This document shows, one piece after another, positions 1 through 9,118 of a stretch of 64,000 bases of DNA. The position numbers and the translations under genes are program-made. This stretch comes from Gracilaria gracilis (taxonomy: Eukaryota > Rhodophyta > Florideophyceae > Gracilariales > Gracilariaceae). Numbering within the stretch: the stretch's first letter is position 1; every line of letters starts with the position of its first letter. The stretch spans positions 186,001 through 250,000 of the forward strand of contig JARGSG010000068.1 of the NCBI GenBank assembly GCA_030374805.1, written 5' to 3'. The notes beneath the pieces are model-generated. The model was not told where the DNA came from and ran no database searches. It saw only the letters and a list, made by a program, of their open reading frames with translations.

Positions 1-78
1 AAAGAAGAAACCTAACGCAATATTAACTGCGCAAGACAACCCATCACCAAAATCAAAGAGTCGGTGGTCGTTTTCAAA

Positions 79-387
79 CTAGACAGAAACGTTTAGAGTC
101 GAAATAAAAAAGAGAAATTGCTTTGAGTCGTAGAAGCAGTCCACTTTCTTCGCTGTCTCCAAGCGTGTTGCGAACACAGACGTTTCCGAGGGCAGCTTGG
201 ATTGGTCGAGCGGCATGACCAGAACTTTGTTGCGCTTGTTGGGGAACACGCGCACTATCTCCCAGGTGGCAGGGTCCAAACGAGGAAAGGCGTTGAGACG
301 ATATATCGTCACGTGTACCGGGAAGCCAACGGAGATGAGAAACACAAGCGAGACGGTGAGCACAATGCCCGCCTTGCCGAGTACCAT
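79..387 (-). CDS. small single-TM hypothetical protein
   Basis: A 102-codon ORF with a real ATG (385-387). The N-terminus is a hydrophobic stretch of about 20 residues (VLTVSLVFLISVG) directly after a lysine, so it reads as a signal anchor or signal peptide. About 75 mixed polar residues follow. I recognise no domain. It is transcribed away from the plus-strand gene at 1107, so the pair could be divergent. The hydrophobic start and normal composition favour a real gene, but it is short and could be a chance ORF. Confidence 0.4.
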   Translation of the reverse strand: MVLGKAGIVLTVSLVFLISVGFPVHVTIYRLNAFPRLDPATWEIVRVFPNKRNKVLVMPLDQSKLPSETSVFATRLETAKKVDCFYDSKQFLFFISTLNVSV

Positions 388-786
388 GCTAGCGTAGAGA
401 TGAGAGCAAAGCTGTCTCCACTTTCGGAGGTGTTCGGCTGTTGAAAAAGGATGCTGTCAAACTTTACATGTGGGTGGTATTAATGCGAAGGTGCGACATG
501 GGCGATGTTGCATTGTTTCCCTGTTTTAATTGGCCGTTATCGAAGATGCCCGCTGCCGTTGGCTGTCACGCAAGCGGAACTGGCGATCGACGCCACTCGC
601 GTGCGCTCTGTCGCGATGGGCGCCATGCGCTCGCTCCGTCTCTAGCTTGCACATGGAAACAAATTGCACGACCGTCTGGTTCGGCGACGGTACCACACAC
701 CGTTGCCACGCGCTTTTCTCACAAGAAGCTGAGTGGCTTGCGCTCTCGGTTGCTTTCTGCAAGCCCTTCACGCAATTTTGATTACT
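388..786. other. intergenic, nothing recognised
   Basis: Short overlapping ORFs occur on both strands but none has a convincing composition or motif. It may hold promoter elements for the flanking divergent genes. Confidence 0.4.
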
Positions 787-1041
787 TCAAATACCCCTGC
801 CATATACGCACACGTCGTGAGACGATGAAGCTTCCAGCCCCAAATGATGATCAAGTCGAAAATCGTCGCGCAAGCGACACGAAACGGTACCGCCACGTCT
901 TCCAGCTGCATCAATATTTGCTGCAGCGGTAAGAGGCGCCGGCAGGCGAGGCGCCAGCCGCTCGACCAACTTGTGAAATGCTTCGCCTCCCTTGTGGGCC
1001 TCGGCCTGCCCAGCTGCCAAAAAGTCGCCCACCGCATCCAT
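787..1041 (-). CDS. possible small alanine-rich protein
   Basis: An 84-codon ORF with an ATG at 1039-1041. The first 50 residues are alanine-, glutamate- and histidine-rich and read like an amphipathic helix (AAGQAEAHKGGEAFHKLVER). Two other frames are also open across this GC-rich stretch, so it may be a shadow. It starts only 66 bp from the plus-strand ATG at 1107. No family recognised. Confidence 0.22.
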   Translation of the reverse strand: MDAVGDFLAAGQAEAHKGGEAFHKLVERLAPRLPAPLTAAANIDAAGRRGGTVSCRLRDDFRLDHHLGLEASSSHDVCVYGRGI

Positions 1042-1106
1042 CGCCCATTCCTGTCAATTGCGCCCTTGAACCGTTTCTCAGCGTCGATTGTTACCACGCT
1101 CCTGAC

Positions 1107-1882
1107 ATGGCTTTACCGGAGAGACAAGAGTGGAGACTCCCGCCGGCATACGAAAACCATTCATTCTTCGTGGAACAACGTCGACGGCGCACACCAGATC
1201 AGTTCGCCGGAAATTGTCCACTGCAACCGCCTGCCACACCGCCTACATCCCCGCCGATTAGTAGGAAGAGGAGAAGAAGTCAGTCGCAGTCGCACTCTGC
1301 TTCAGACGGTGCTTCCAGCGACAAAGAACGCTCAACCAGTGCCGACAGCGAGCAAGAAGAGGCTGTGGACAAGGGCCAAGCCGAAGGCTCTTCATCATGC
1401 TCCACCGAGCACCTTACGGAAGATGAAAAGCGACAGTTGCTGAAGATACGCATCAAACTGCCGCTGAAAATGTGCTACGTGGTGCAGGCCGACGTGCCAA
1501 AACGAGCAGACAAGGATGAAGAACAACACGCGCCGGCAGTGAAGAAGCACAAGGTTGAGAGCCAGAGCCATCCGCCCGTGATGCTCAACCTCAGGATTCG
1601 CGACGGGTACCAAACGGATGAAGATGGCTTTCTGGTCGAACCTCGCCGCTCCATCGTGCTTGTACAACACCGCGTGAAGCGAGAACGAAGGCGTCGCGAA
1701 AGCTTGATGTTTCGCTGGAGACGGAGAAGACCGGCGATCAACGGTTTGACTGCAGGAAGCGGCTGTATACGATGAGTGGACAGAAAAGACGGAGGCGAAG
1801 GAGAGAAACGGTGCAGAGGCGTCCGTTGGAGAACGATGAGCTGCGAGATGACGATGGTTTCGCAGTGCGAGCGCCACAGTGA
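1107..1882 (+). CDS. basic, probably nuclear protein with a frame break near the C-terminus
   Basis: The start chosen is the ATG at 1107 (MALPERQEWRLP); an in-frame ATG also lies at 978. Residues after about 50 hold a proline-rich segment, an SRKRRRSQSQS basic cluster resembling a nuclear localisation signal, and an acidic serine-rich tract. A motif RDGYQTDEDGF follows. The starting frame ends at TGA 1773-1775. A different frame, open from about 1627, continues to TGA 1880-1882 and contains a related motif (ELRDDDGF) after another basic cluster. I infer a one-base indel or a small intron near 1640-1700. The piggyBac element lies 138 bp downstream. Function unknown. Confidence 0.5.
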
Positions 1883-2016
1883 GCCGTTGGCGGTGGCGTT
1901 TGCTTACGACGATATCGTACGTGACATGGCTGTCATCTTTAGATATCGTTTTGCGACTTCTAAGCGGGCGGCACGTGCGGTCCACGTGCTCGGTTGCCAA
2001 GTGGCGTACATCAAGT

Positions 2017-2037
2017 TTAACCCTTTGGACACTGAAA
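2017..2037. repeat. piggyBac left TTAA plus 17-bp inverted repeat
   Basis: TTAA at 2017-2020 is followed by the 17-bp terminal repeat, which matches the complement of 11593-11609 exactly. Confidence 0.93.
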
Positions 2038-2190
2038 ATTCTTACCTCCACAGGCATAGACATTAGCAAACACCAATGAGATTCGCACGTATCTCGTCTA
2101 GCGTGTGGCTATGGTGACCCTACAGTTGATTGAAAAGCACACTTGAGTGTGTGCCTTTGGCACACGCACAAACGGTTCAATGGACTTCTG

Positions 2191-2395
2191 TGTAGCGCGC
2201 GAGCGGGGGCGAAAGGGGTCGAGCGAAGTGCGCGCATAGTTGACCGCCGGGGGGCAGAGCGCCGAGCCGGACGGTCGCGCAATTTATTTTGCCAGTGCAA
2301 CCCACCGGCGCATTGCTGTGCGCCGGGCGTTGCACTGCGCACAAATGACGTGTGTGTGGCGCTCTCGCCTTGCAAGAGGCCGACCGGTATCAACA
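2191..2395 (-). repeat. copia 3' LTR (left copy)
   Basis: 205 bp bounded by TG and CA. It is 98% identical to 8335-8539, with differences in catagttg/catggttg, gctgtgcg/gctgggcg, gtgtggcg/gtgtagcg and the last C/T. The preceding five bases TTCTG are the target duplication. Confidence 0.93.
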
Positions 2396-2410
2396 CCGTC
2401 CCTCAAGGCG
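2396..2410 (-). promoter_or_regulatory. candidate copia polypurine tract
   Basis: The minus strand reads CGCCTTGAGGGACGG immediately before the 3' LTR. It is purine-rich only over its last nine bases, so this is a positional call. Confidence 0.45.
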
Positions 2411-2867
2411 AAGCGACTACTCTTCCTACACCACTGATAAGCATCTAGTTACTGAGCCCAATTCACAAGTAAAATATAATATCAGCGACCGAAGAGCAAG
2501 GTCTGTAGACACGATTTCTCTGCAAATCTGTCTCTTCTCTGGCATCATCCTGCAAATGCCAAAGGCGTGGTGCAACATTCAAAACATTATATAAATACAT
2601 TCATACATAACACATCACACACATATTTCCACCAGCTCTAAGCTGGGAAGTCATTACTTGTTCACACCAGTAAACTCCAAAACCCAGGTATCAGGTAAAA
2701 ACCCGTTGCGACAAAAACACATATACCTCTGTGGGAAAACGGAGAAGGTTGTGAACCACAAACATTCATAAACAATAATTCAGACATTCAAACATGTATC
2801 AAACAAAAAAGACAATACAAAACATAACAAAGTAGTTAGTGTAGTCAGTAGATCCCAACAATTCTTC
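2411..2867. other. copia 3' untranslated region
   Basis: AT-rich sequence between the pol stop (2868-2870) and the 3' LTR. It has no coding signal on either strand. Confidence 0.6.
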
Positions 2868-5800
2868 TTAGAACGAGTCAATATGCATCAAGCTGACCAT
2901 CCTCCTCACTTCTAGGAGGGATACACACTTTGTCAGTATGTCAGCGATCTGTTGACTCCTTGGGATTTTGCACAGCTTAACAATTTGATCTCTCTCCAGG
3001 TCCCGCACATGGTGCGTCTTTAAATCGATGTGCTTGTTTCGAGCAGATATCTGTGGACTCGTGGTCAAGGATATAGCAGCCGAGCTATCATTCATGATCT
3101 TTGTGGCTTCGAACCATAGATCCTCGCTCCAAGGCTGGATGTGTGCGAATTCAAAATACATCTTTCGCATCCACGAAAGGTCTTTCGCGCAAGTAGAAAG
3201 AGCGATATACTCTGCCTCGGCCGAAGAGAGAGCAATTACCGTTTGACGCTTTGATTTTCACATGACTGGTGCGTGGTTGACGAAGATAACGTACCCGGTT
3301 GTGGACTTACAAGTCTCAATGCATCCCCCCCCAATCGGCGTCAGCGTACGCAGAGAGTGAGGCGGGAGAAATGGAACGGTTGGCTGGAAAATGAAGTCCA
3401 TAATCCATGGTGCCAGCCAAGTACCTAAATAATCGTTTAAGCAGCGATAAGTGTCGTTCACATGGGTTATGTAAATGCCTTGAGAGCGCTGAGATGGGAA
3501 AGGAAAGGTCAGGACGGGGAGATACAGAAATGTAAAGTAATGCACCAATCCCTGACCTGTACTTTGCATGATCATCTGTCGAAAGAATCACGTCTCCTTC
3601 ACCAGATGGCAGTACATTGGCAGCCGTAGGTAAAAGTGATCCAACTGCATTGCACTGTTGCATACCAAACTTCTTGAGAACTTGTAGTGCATATCCATAT
3701 TGATTAACCTTAATGCCGGAAGGAGATCGCTGAATATTCCAACCTTTGAATGACTTCAGCTCCCCATAGAGCTTCACATCAAACGTTGCAGACAGTTTGT
3801 GTTTGAAGTCATTTAGAAGTTTGGCATTGTTCGCAGCGAATGCGCAGTCGTCGACTATAACAGCCAAGATCAGGAAGTTGTCCTGCTCGCGGAACATGAA
3901 GACACGAGAGTCGGGAGCTGATGTCACAAAGTTCCATGATAAGAGAGCTTCAGAAAAGAGGGAACTCCACATTATTCCAGCTTGTACAGCACCGTAGATG
4001 GAGTTAAGAAGTTTGCAGACATGGCCTGGCTTCTCCACAATGCCGGTGGAGTTACAGGGTTGTTCCATAATTATCGGAACATCCAGTTTTCCATATAAGT
4101 AGGCCTTTGAGATGTCTGCTCCCTCCAGAAAAAGGTTTTGTGCAGCGGCAACTGAGAGAAGAATGCGTAGTGCTTCATGAAAGACTACTGGAGCATAAGT
4201 GTTGAACGGATCGAATTCAATGAAGGGCTTCTGTTTGTCTCCCCGTAGACAACAGCGTGCCTTCTTCAAGAAGTTTTTCCCGATTCCATCCAACATCTTC
4301 TCCTTGAAGACCCAAGTATACGGAACCGGTTTCATCCAGGATTCCCTGGGTATGAGTTCCCAAGTGTTACGGCGGATGGGTGCATTCATCTCGCGGTCGG
4401 TGGCCTTACACCAACCGAGATCTCTGCACGCGTCCTTGAAACTACTTGGAACGTTGGGGTCGTACACAGTTTTCTTGGTGACCCATACATTTGGAAAGTT
4501 GTGCGCGATTGTTGTCATCGCCTTTATCAAGTGGTCTTCCAAGTCAGGACCGTTATCGGCCTGTGAGGTATGTTCCGTCTCCTCTGTCTCCTGTTGGCGA
4601 GTTATACCCTCCAGGAGGGTGGAGATGTTTGGAAAAGGAGAGGAGTTGACAGCCTTGAAGTCCAGAATACGGCAAGTGACGACCGAGTTCTTCCCCGGCA
4701 AAAACACACGGGCGAGTGTGGTGTCGCTTTGCATGCCCACGAAGTGCGCGAAGACACAACGGGGGAGGAACTTCTTTGATGCCACGGTCTTGGACCGATA
4801 TACAAAGGCGTAGCCAGGCTGACCAAAGTTCGGAATGTTCGTAAAGTCGATTATAATGGACGGATTCCATTCCAGAATCGGTATCCGCCCTTGTATCCTT
4901 GAAGAAGAAGCCCTATTTCGGAGCCAGTTGGCATGGTTCATTGCCTCTGCACAGAAGGAAATGGGCAGTTTGCTCGCGAAGAGAAGTACACGAGCCCTGG
5001 TCCAATGTTCTTGGATAAGCCTCTCCGCGGCTCCATTAGATTCGGAGGCGTAGGCAGGAGAGTAGTCCAAGATTATGCCATGATCGAAGCAGAAAGTGTC
5101 CAACTCACTGCTTTTGTGTTCGCCGGCCCCGTCCAGGCGAACATTCTTCAAGCGAAACGAGTGGTTAAGTTCTAGCTCCGATCTGCGTTTGTACCAAGCC
5201 AGGTGCTTCAAAACACTAGCACCTGTCTTGTCCATCAAGAAGAAAACGTCCGACTTGGAATTGTGGTCATCCAGTACGGCCATGGCGTCGATTGCACCAG
5301 AGAGAGATGGCGAAATCTTTCCCGACAGGTCCATGTGGATAAGTTCCAAGGGACTTGACGTCGAAACGGATCGGGACCGGGCGGTGATTGGGTTCCGTTT
5401 CTTCTTGCCTGTGAGGCAAAAGACGCACGTCAACGACTCCAAGATGGAACGTTGAAAGTAAGGCCCAGAGTCGAAAGACTTGGCAAGTTTCTGGTATCTA
5501 CTTGGGTGAAGATGACCAGTTCGACCGTGTCATTCCAAAGCAAGCTCCTGATTGCTGTTACTTGCGTTCACGACCATCACTTGTTTGTCGTTATCAGCGA
5601 GGTCCATGACGAAGAGGCTTTGGTTGATTTCCGTTTCCCAAATGATTTCAGAGTTTCGGTTAGGATCCATGATGAAACATCCATTGAATGGCCGAATGGT
5701 GGAAGTGAACATCACCATGAACTCTACACTGAGAACGCCAACAGAAAGGATGTTCGACTCAAAGGCAGGCGCGTGGTAAGCCTCGATGACTGTACCACGG

Positions 5801-7041
5801 TTCAAAGGTATCCAGACATGACCTTTGCCAACGAGACGAGCTGTTCCTGAGGCAGCCTGAACAGTCTCGATCTCAATTCGTTCGTAGCGAATGAACGACT
5901 TCCGCAAATGGAAGAAGTGATGAGTTGCCCCTGAGTCAATATAGGCTGAGTCCAATTTCGTTTGAGAAAGAAGAGCGATCTTACTCTTGAACTTGGCTAT
6001 ATTGCAGTTGAAGCCAGGTGAAGGAGGCGGATCATCATTTTTTTGCACCACATATGAACGAGGTTTGGAGTTATGATTTGAGTTACGATTATCATTTCCA
6101 TCCCCCCTTGGTGCAAACCCTGAGTTCCAGTTGGATTGGCGTTGTCCTCCTTTGTGGGACCCATACTGTGAACGTCGAGAACCACCGTTGTTGCGATTAG
6201 ATTGCTGCCGTCCGTTGGAGTTGTGCTGGTTATCATTATTGTCAGACTCCTCACGTTTGCGTTTGTAGCAATCTCGAGCGTAATGTCCACGACGACCGCA
6301 GTAGTAGCAATTGTCATCGTAGCGGCTCTTGGTAGCCGAGGACTTGTTACGCCGGTTTCGCTGCTTTCGACCACCCTTGTTTGCCGTGTTGGATTTCGGT
6401 TGGGTAGTGGGGGTGGACGAAGGAGCGGAGGATGTCGGGTTGTTAGGGTTCTTGCGACGAGCCACTTCAGCTTCGACAGCGTTCACAATGAAGTCGAACC
6501 CGACATCAGTTAGGTTTGACATCATGGCCAAGGGAGCAAAGGAGTTGGGAAGACTTCGAATGAGTTTGGAGACTTTGTCTTTCTCCGAAAGTTCCTCATC
6601 AAAGGTGGCAAGTTCCCCAACAACTTCCAGGAACTTAGCAACGTGCTTATTCCAGTCGTCGCTGTCCTTGTATACCAAAGTGTCCAGACGATGGCGGATG
6701 TTCTGTACAGCTTGCGCGTTGGTGGTTGTGTACACGCGCTGCAGTTCATCCCAGAGATCTTTGGCCGTTTTGTCATCATCATCGACAAACATTCGAACAA
6801 GAGCAAGCGGAGAGTCACCGAGGCAGAGTGTGATGGTGCTCTTTGCTTTGACTGACTTTTCGAACCAAGATCTCATTGCCCGGTTTGTGGGGTTGAACCC
6901 ATCAAAACGTGGCTCAAGACCGGAGAGAAATGGGTCGTCTCTGCGGAGATATGCCAGAAGACGACGACGCCAGAGAATGTAGTCGGTGGGGACCTTGAGC
7001 TTTGGAAGCCTGCCAAGGAGACTCTCATTTGTGCCCGACAT
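2868..7041 (-). pseudogene. copia gag-pol polyprotein with two in-frame TGAs and one frameshift
   Basis: The ATG is at 7039-7041. Gag has a CCHC zinc knuckle (CYYCGRRGHYARDC, residues about 244-257) and an aspartic protease motif DSGATHHFF near residue 368. The frame stops at TGA 5530-5532, then resumes in the same frame with HGRTGHL, the HxxxxHL part of the pre-integrase motif where the family has Trp just before. The integrase keeps D, D and E (HMDLSG, RLDGAGE, NGAAERL). The RT has IVDD where YVDD is usual, followed by RNase H with YADADWGG. An extra base in a C8 run at 3325-3332 then shifts frame. A second TGA (3258-3260) sits where the family has Trp before KSKRQ. RNase H ends at 2868. 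It is damaged but looks young. Confidence 0.9.
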
Positions 7042-8321
7042 TGAGGCGTCCGGGGAGCGACGGAAGAAAGTGTATGATCAACCTTCTTCTACTTGATAAA
7101 GATATCGCGACCTACGGGGTAGGAACGTTTCTTCTTCTTCTTGAACTTCTTGAACTTCTTCTTCTTCAACTTCGCCAGTCCCCTACCGGTGGAGGAGGTG
7201 TGAACTTGAGGTGTTCCTGGCCCAACCTTGGGAGCCAGGCGATCGATGTAGGACGGGTCCCCGCAATTAAGCAGCTAACCCCGCACCACAACAAACAGAC
7301 CTTTGAAGGATCTTCCCGCACCCACAAAGCGGAGGGTACTTCACTTCGTCAAACAAAGGAAAAACAAGGAGTAGTAAAACGTAGTGGCGTAGTATAGAGC
7401 ATACGCCTCGTACGGCAGAACGCAAGGGTGGCACGAAGAACGGACGGAAAGAGGCAACGTCTTCTCTCAAGAAGAGCGAGAGAGACAGGTTCTCGAAGTA
7501 ATGTTGAAAACGAAATTGTTTTGGCAATTTAAGACGTTGCATGGCCGGAGAAAATGTGGCCGATGTAGAAGGAACGAGTAACCTGTGGCCCAGAAGCAGA
7601 CGCAATTTATCGAGAGGTGTAAACGTTATCAACATGATGAACGTCATACAGACGCAAAATCAAGACCGTTGTAGAAATCCAAGAGAGTGTAGCGTAGAAA
7701 TTGTTGCGCAAGCATGCAGATCCGACAACAGAACAACGACAGGGTGTAGATGATAGTAGGACGTTGCTGGGATTTGAAATAGAGTTGAGAAGTGTTGGTG
7801 CCAAACCAGTGTGAGACGTAGGAAATTAGTGATCGCAATCATTTTGCGATGCACCGAATTGTATGCCACTTAATGTATAGTAGGAGAGAAGGAAGTCGTC
7901 TGGAATCGCATCGTAGTTGCAGCGGACGCACATTGTCGCTTCGCGGTAAAGGTGCAGGAAAAACAGTAATCATCATTCTTCACAATAGATTATCATCTAG
8001 AGTCTGTACTACCGTTTAGAATGAACAAATAAAGTAGAGAAGTTATACACATACTTATCCTGTCCATGTCAACCGACTTTCAGAGCCACAACAAAGTCTA
8101 TAGACTTGGGAGCCCATCACGAAGTCAGTTGCGCACGGTAGGTTTCGCTTTGGCAGTGTTCTAGCCGCAACATACCTATGGGCATGAGAGCCGAGACAAC
8201 CGCTAAGCAACCCGTCCAGTCCTTGAGTAGTTGAGCGTACGCGCAATAGAAGCGCGGTAGCACGCAGAGAAAGGGGCCGATCATGTGCGCAAGCGATGGC
8301 GACCCGGGGCAGCGCGCCCCA
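7042..8321 (-). other. long copia leader between 5' LTR and gag
   Basis: About 1.28 kb separates the primer-binding site from the gag ATG, unusually long for copia. No ORF here has a recognisable motif. A low-complexity CTTCTTGAA-type tract lies at 7130-7172. It may carry packaging signals, an intron, or captured sequence. Confidence 0.5.
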
Positions 8322-8334
8322 GGCGATGCTACCA
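8322..8334 (-). promoter_or_regulatory. copia primer-binding site
   Basis: Directly inside the 5' LTR, the minus strand reads TGGTAGCATCGCC. This is complementary to a tRNA 3' end of the form GCGATGCTACCA. The implied acceptor begins A1:U72, as in eukaryotic initiator tRNA-Met, so priming by that tRNA is likely but unproven. Confidence 0.7.
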
Positions 8335-8539
8335 TGTAGCGCGCGAGCGGGGGCGAAAGGGGTCGAGCGAAGTGCGCGCATGGTTGACCGCCGGGGGGCA
8401 GAGCGCCGAGCCGGACGGTCGCGCAATTTATTTTGCCAGTGCAACCCACCGGCGCATTGCTGGGCGCCGGGCGTTGCACTGCGCACAAATGACGTGTGTG
8501 TAGCGCTCTCGCCTTGCAAGAGGCCGACCGGTATCAATA
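8335..8539 (-). repeat. copia 5' LTR (right copy)
   Basis: Partner of 2191-2395. Its outer end is TA instead of CA because of one C/T difference. TTCTG follows at 8540-8544. Confidence 0.93.
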
Positions 8540-8673
8540 TTCTGAAGTGCATTCTACGGATCGAGACAAACGACTAACGTCTACCTGGAGACGTTTTACC
8601 TCTCCTGTTTTTGCTTGCACCTCACCGTTTCGTGCTCTCTCTCTGTCACTAGCCACATTTCATCTACAACATC

Positions 8674-9117
8674 ATGGACATGGATGACGATATACCACAA
8701 GGTATGAATTACACTTCGCCGCAAGGAGATACAGCGCATGGAGCTAGTAGCGCTAATATACCATCGGCGGGACAAGAGAGGTTGACGACTAAACTACATG
8801 AGGCCCACCTGGACATTGCTGAAGTGACTGCCGACAACGAAGAAGTTGCGTGCAGCATCTGCGGAGGAACCCCCTGCTACTGGATGCAGTTGGGTCCCTC
8901 TGTGGTAGGCAAGATAGCAACGGTGTATCCGGATATTGCGGCGTATGCCGTGAACAATAATGAAGCTCGCAAACAGGCCTACAAATGCTTTATCTACGAA
9001 AGGTATGGCATACTGGGCAAAGGAAAGCGCGTCCAAATACCTCACTGCGCGCTGGAAGGTATCAGAAAGATTTGGCCAGACAAAACAGGAGCGTACATGG
9101 GGTTCAAGAAGCATTAG
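8674..9117 (+). CDS. piggyBac companion ORF, small cysteine-containing protein
   Basis: An intact 147-codon ORF with its ATG at 8674. The acidic N-terminal half is probably disordered. The C-terminal half has CSICGGTPCYW, then YKCFIYERYGILGKGKR, PHCALEGIRKIWP and YMGFKK near the end. This pattern resembles small proteins I recall accompanying piggyBac elements in algae and oomycetes; I cannot check that here. It converges tail-to-tail with the transposase, the two stops being one base apart. It may be a DNA-binding or accessory transposition factor; function unknown. Unlike the transposase, it has no break. Confidence 0.72.
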   Translation: MDMDDDIPQGMNYTSPQGDTAHGASSANIPSAGQERLTTKLHEAHLDIAEVTADNEEVACSICGGTPCYWMQLGPSVVGKIATVYPDIAAYAVNNNEARKQAYKCFIYERYGILGKGKRVQIPHCALEGIRKIWPDKTGAYMGFKKH

Positions 9118-9118
9118 T

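Larger units (their letters stand above)
2191..8539 (-). mobile_element. full-length Ty1/copia LTR retrotransposon
   Basis: A 6349-bp element with 205-bp direct LTRs, a 5-bp target duplication TTCTG (2186-2190 and 8540-8544), a primer-binding site inside the 5' LTR and gag-pol in copia order (gag, protease, integrase, reverse transcriptase, RNase H) on the minus strand. The LTRs differ at 4 of 205 positions by my count, so insertion was fairly recent. It sits about 170 bp inside the left end of the piggyBac element. Two stops and one homopolymer frameshift interrupt the polyprotein. Confidence 0.95.

Noticed and set aside
1395..2069. 224-codon minus-strand ORF
   Set aside because: It is antisense to a better gene and runs past the piggyBac insertion point, so it cannot be an ancestral gene.
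3325..3332. Programmed ribosomal frameshift
   Set aside because: The shift lies inside RNase H near the end of pol, not at a gag-pol junction, and a C8 run is a common error site.
6202..6982. Plus-strand ORFs over copia gag
   Set aside because: Shadows of the minus-strand gag, with no independent motif.
8055..8552. 165-codon ORF across the copia LTR (and a similar one at 2109-2396)
   Set aside because: It is open only because the LTR is GC-rich; the same frame recurs in both LTRs and spans the element boundary.
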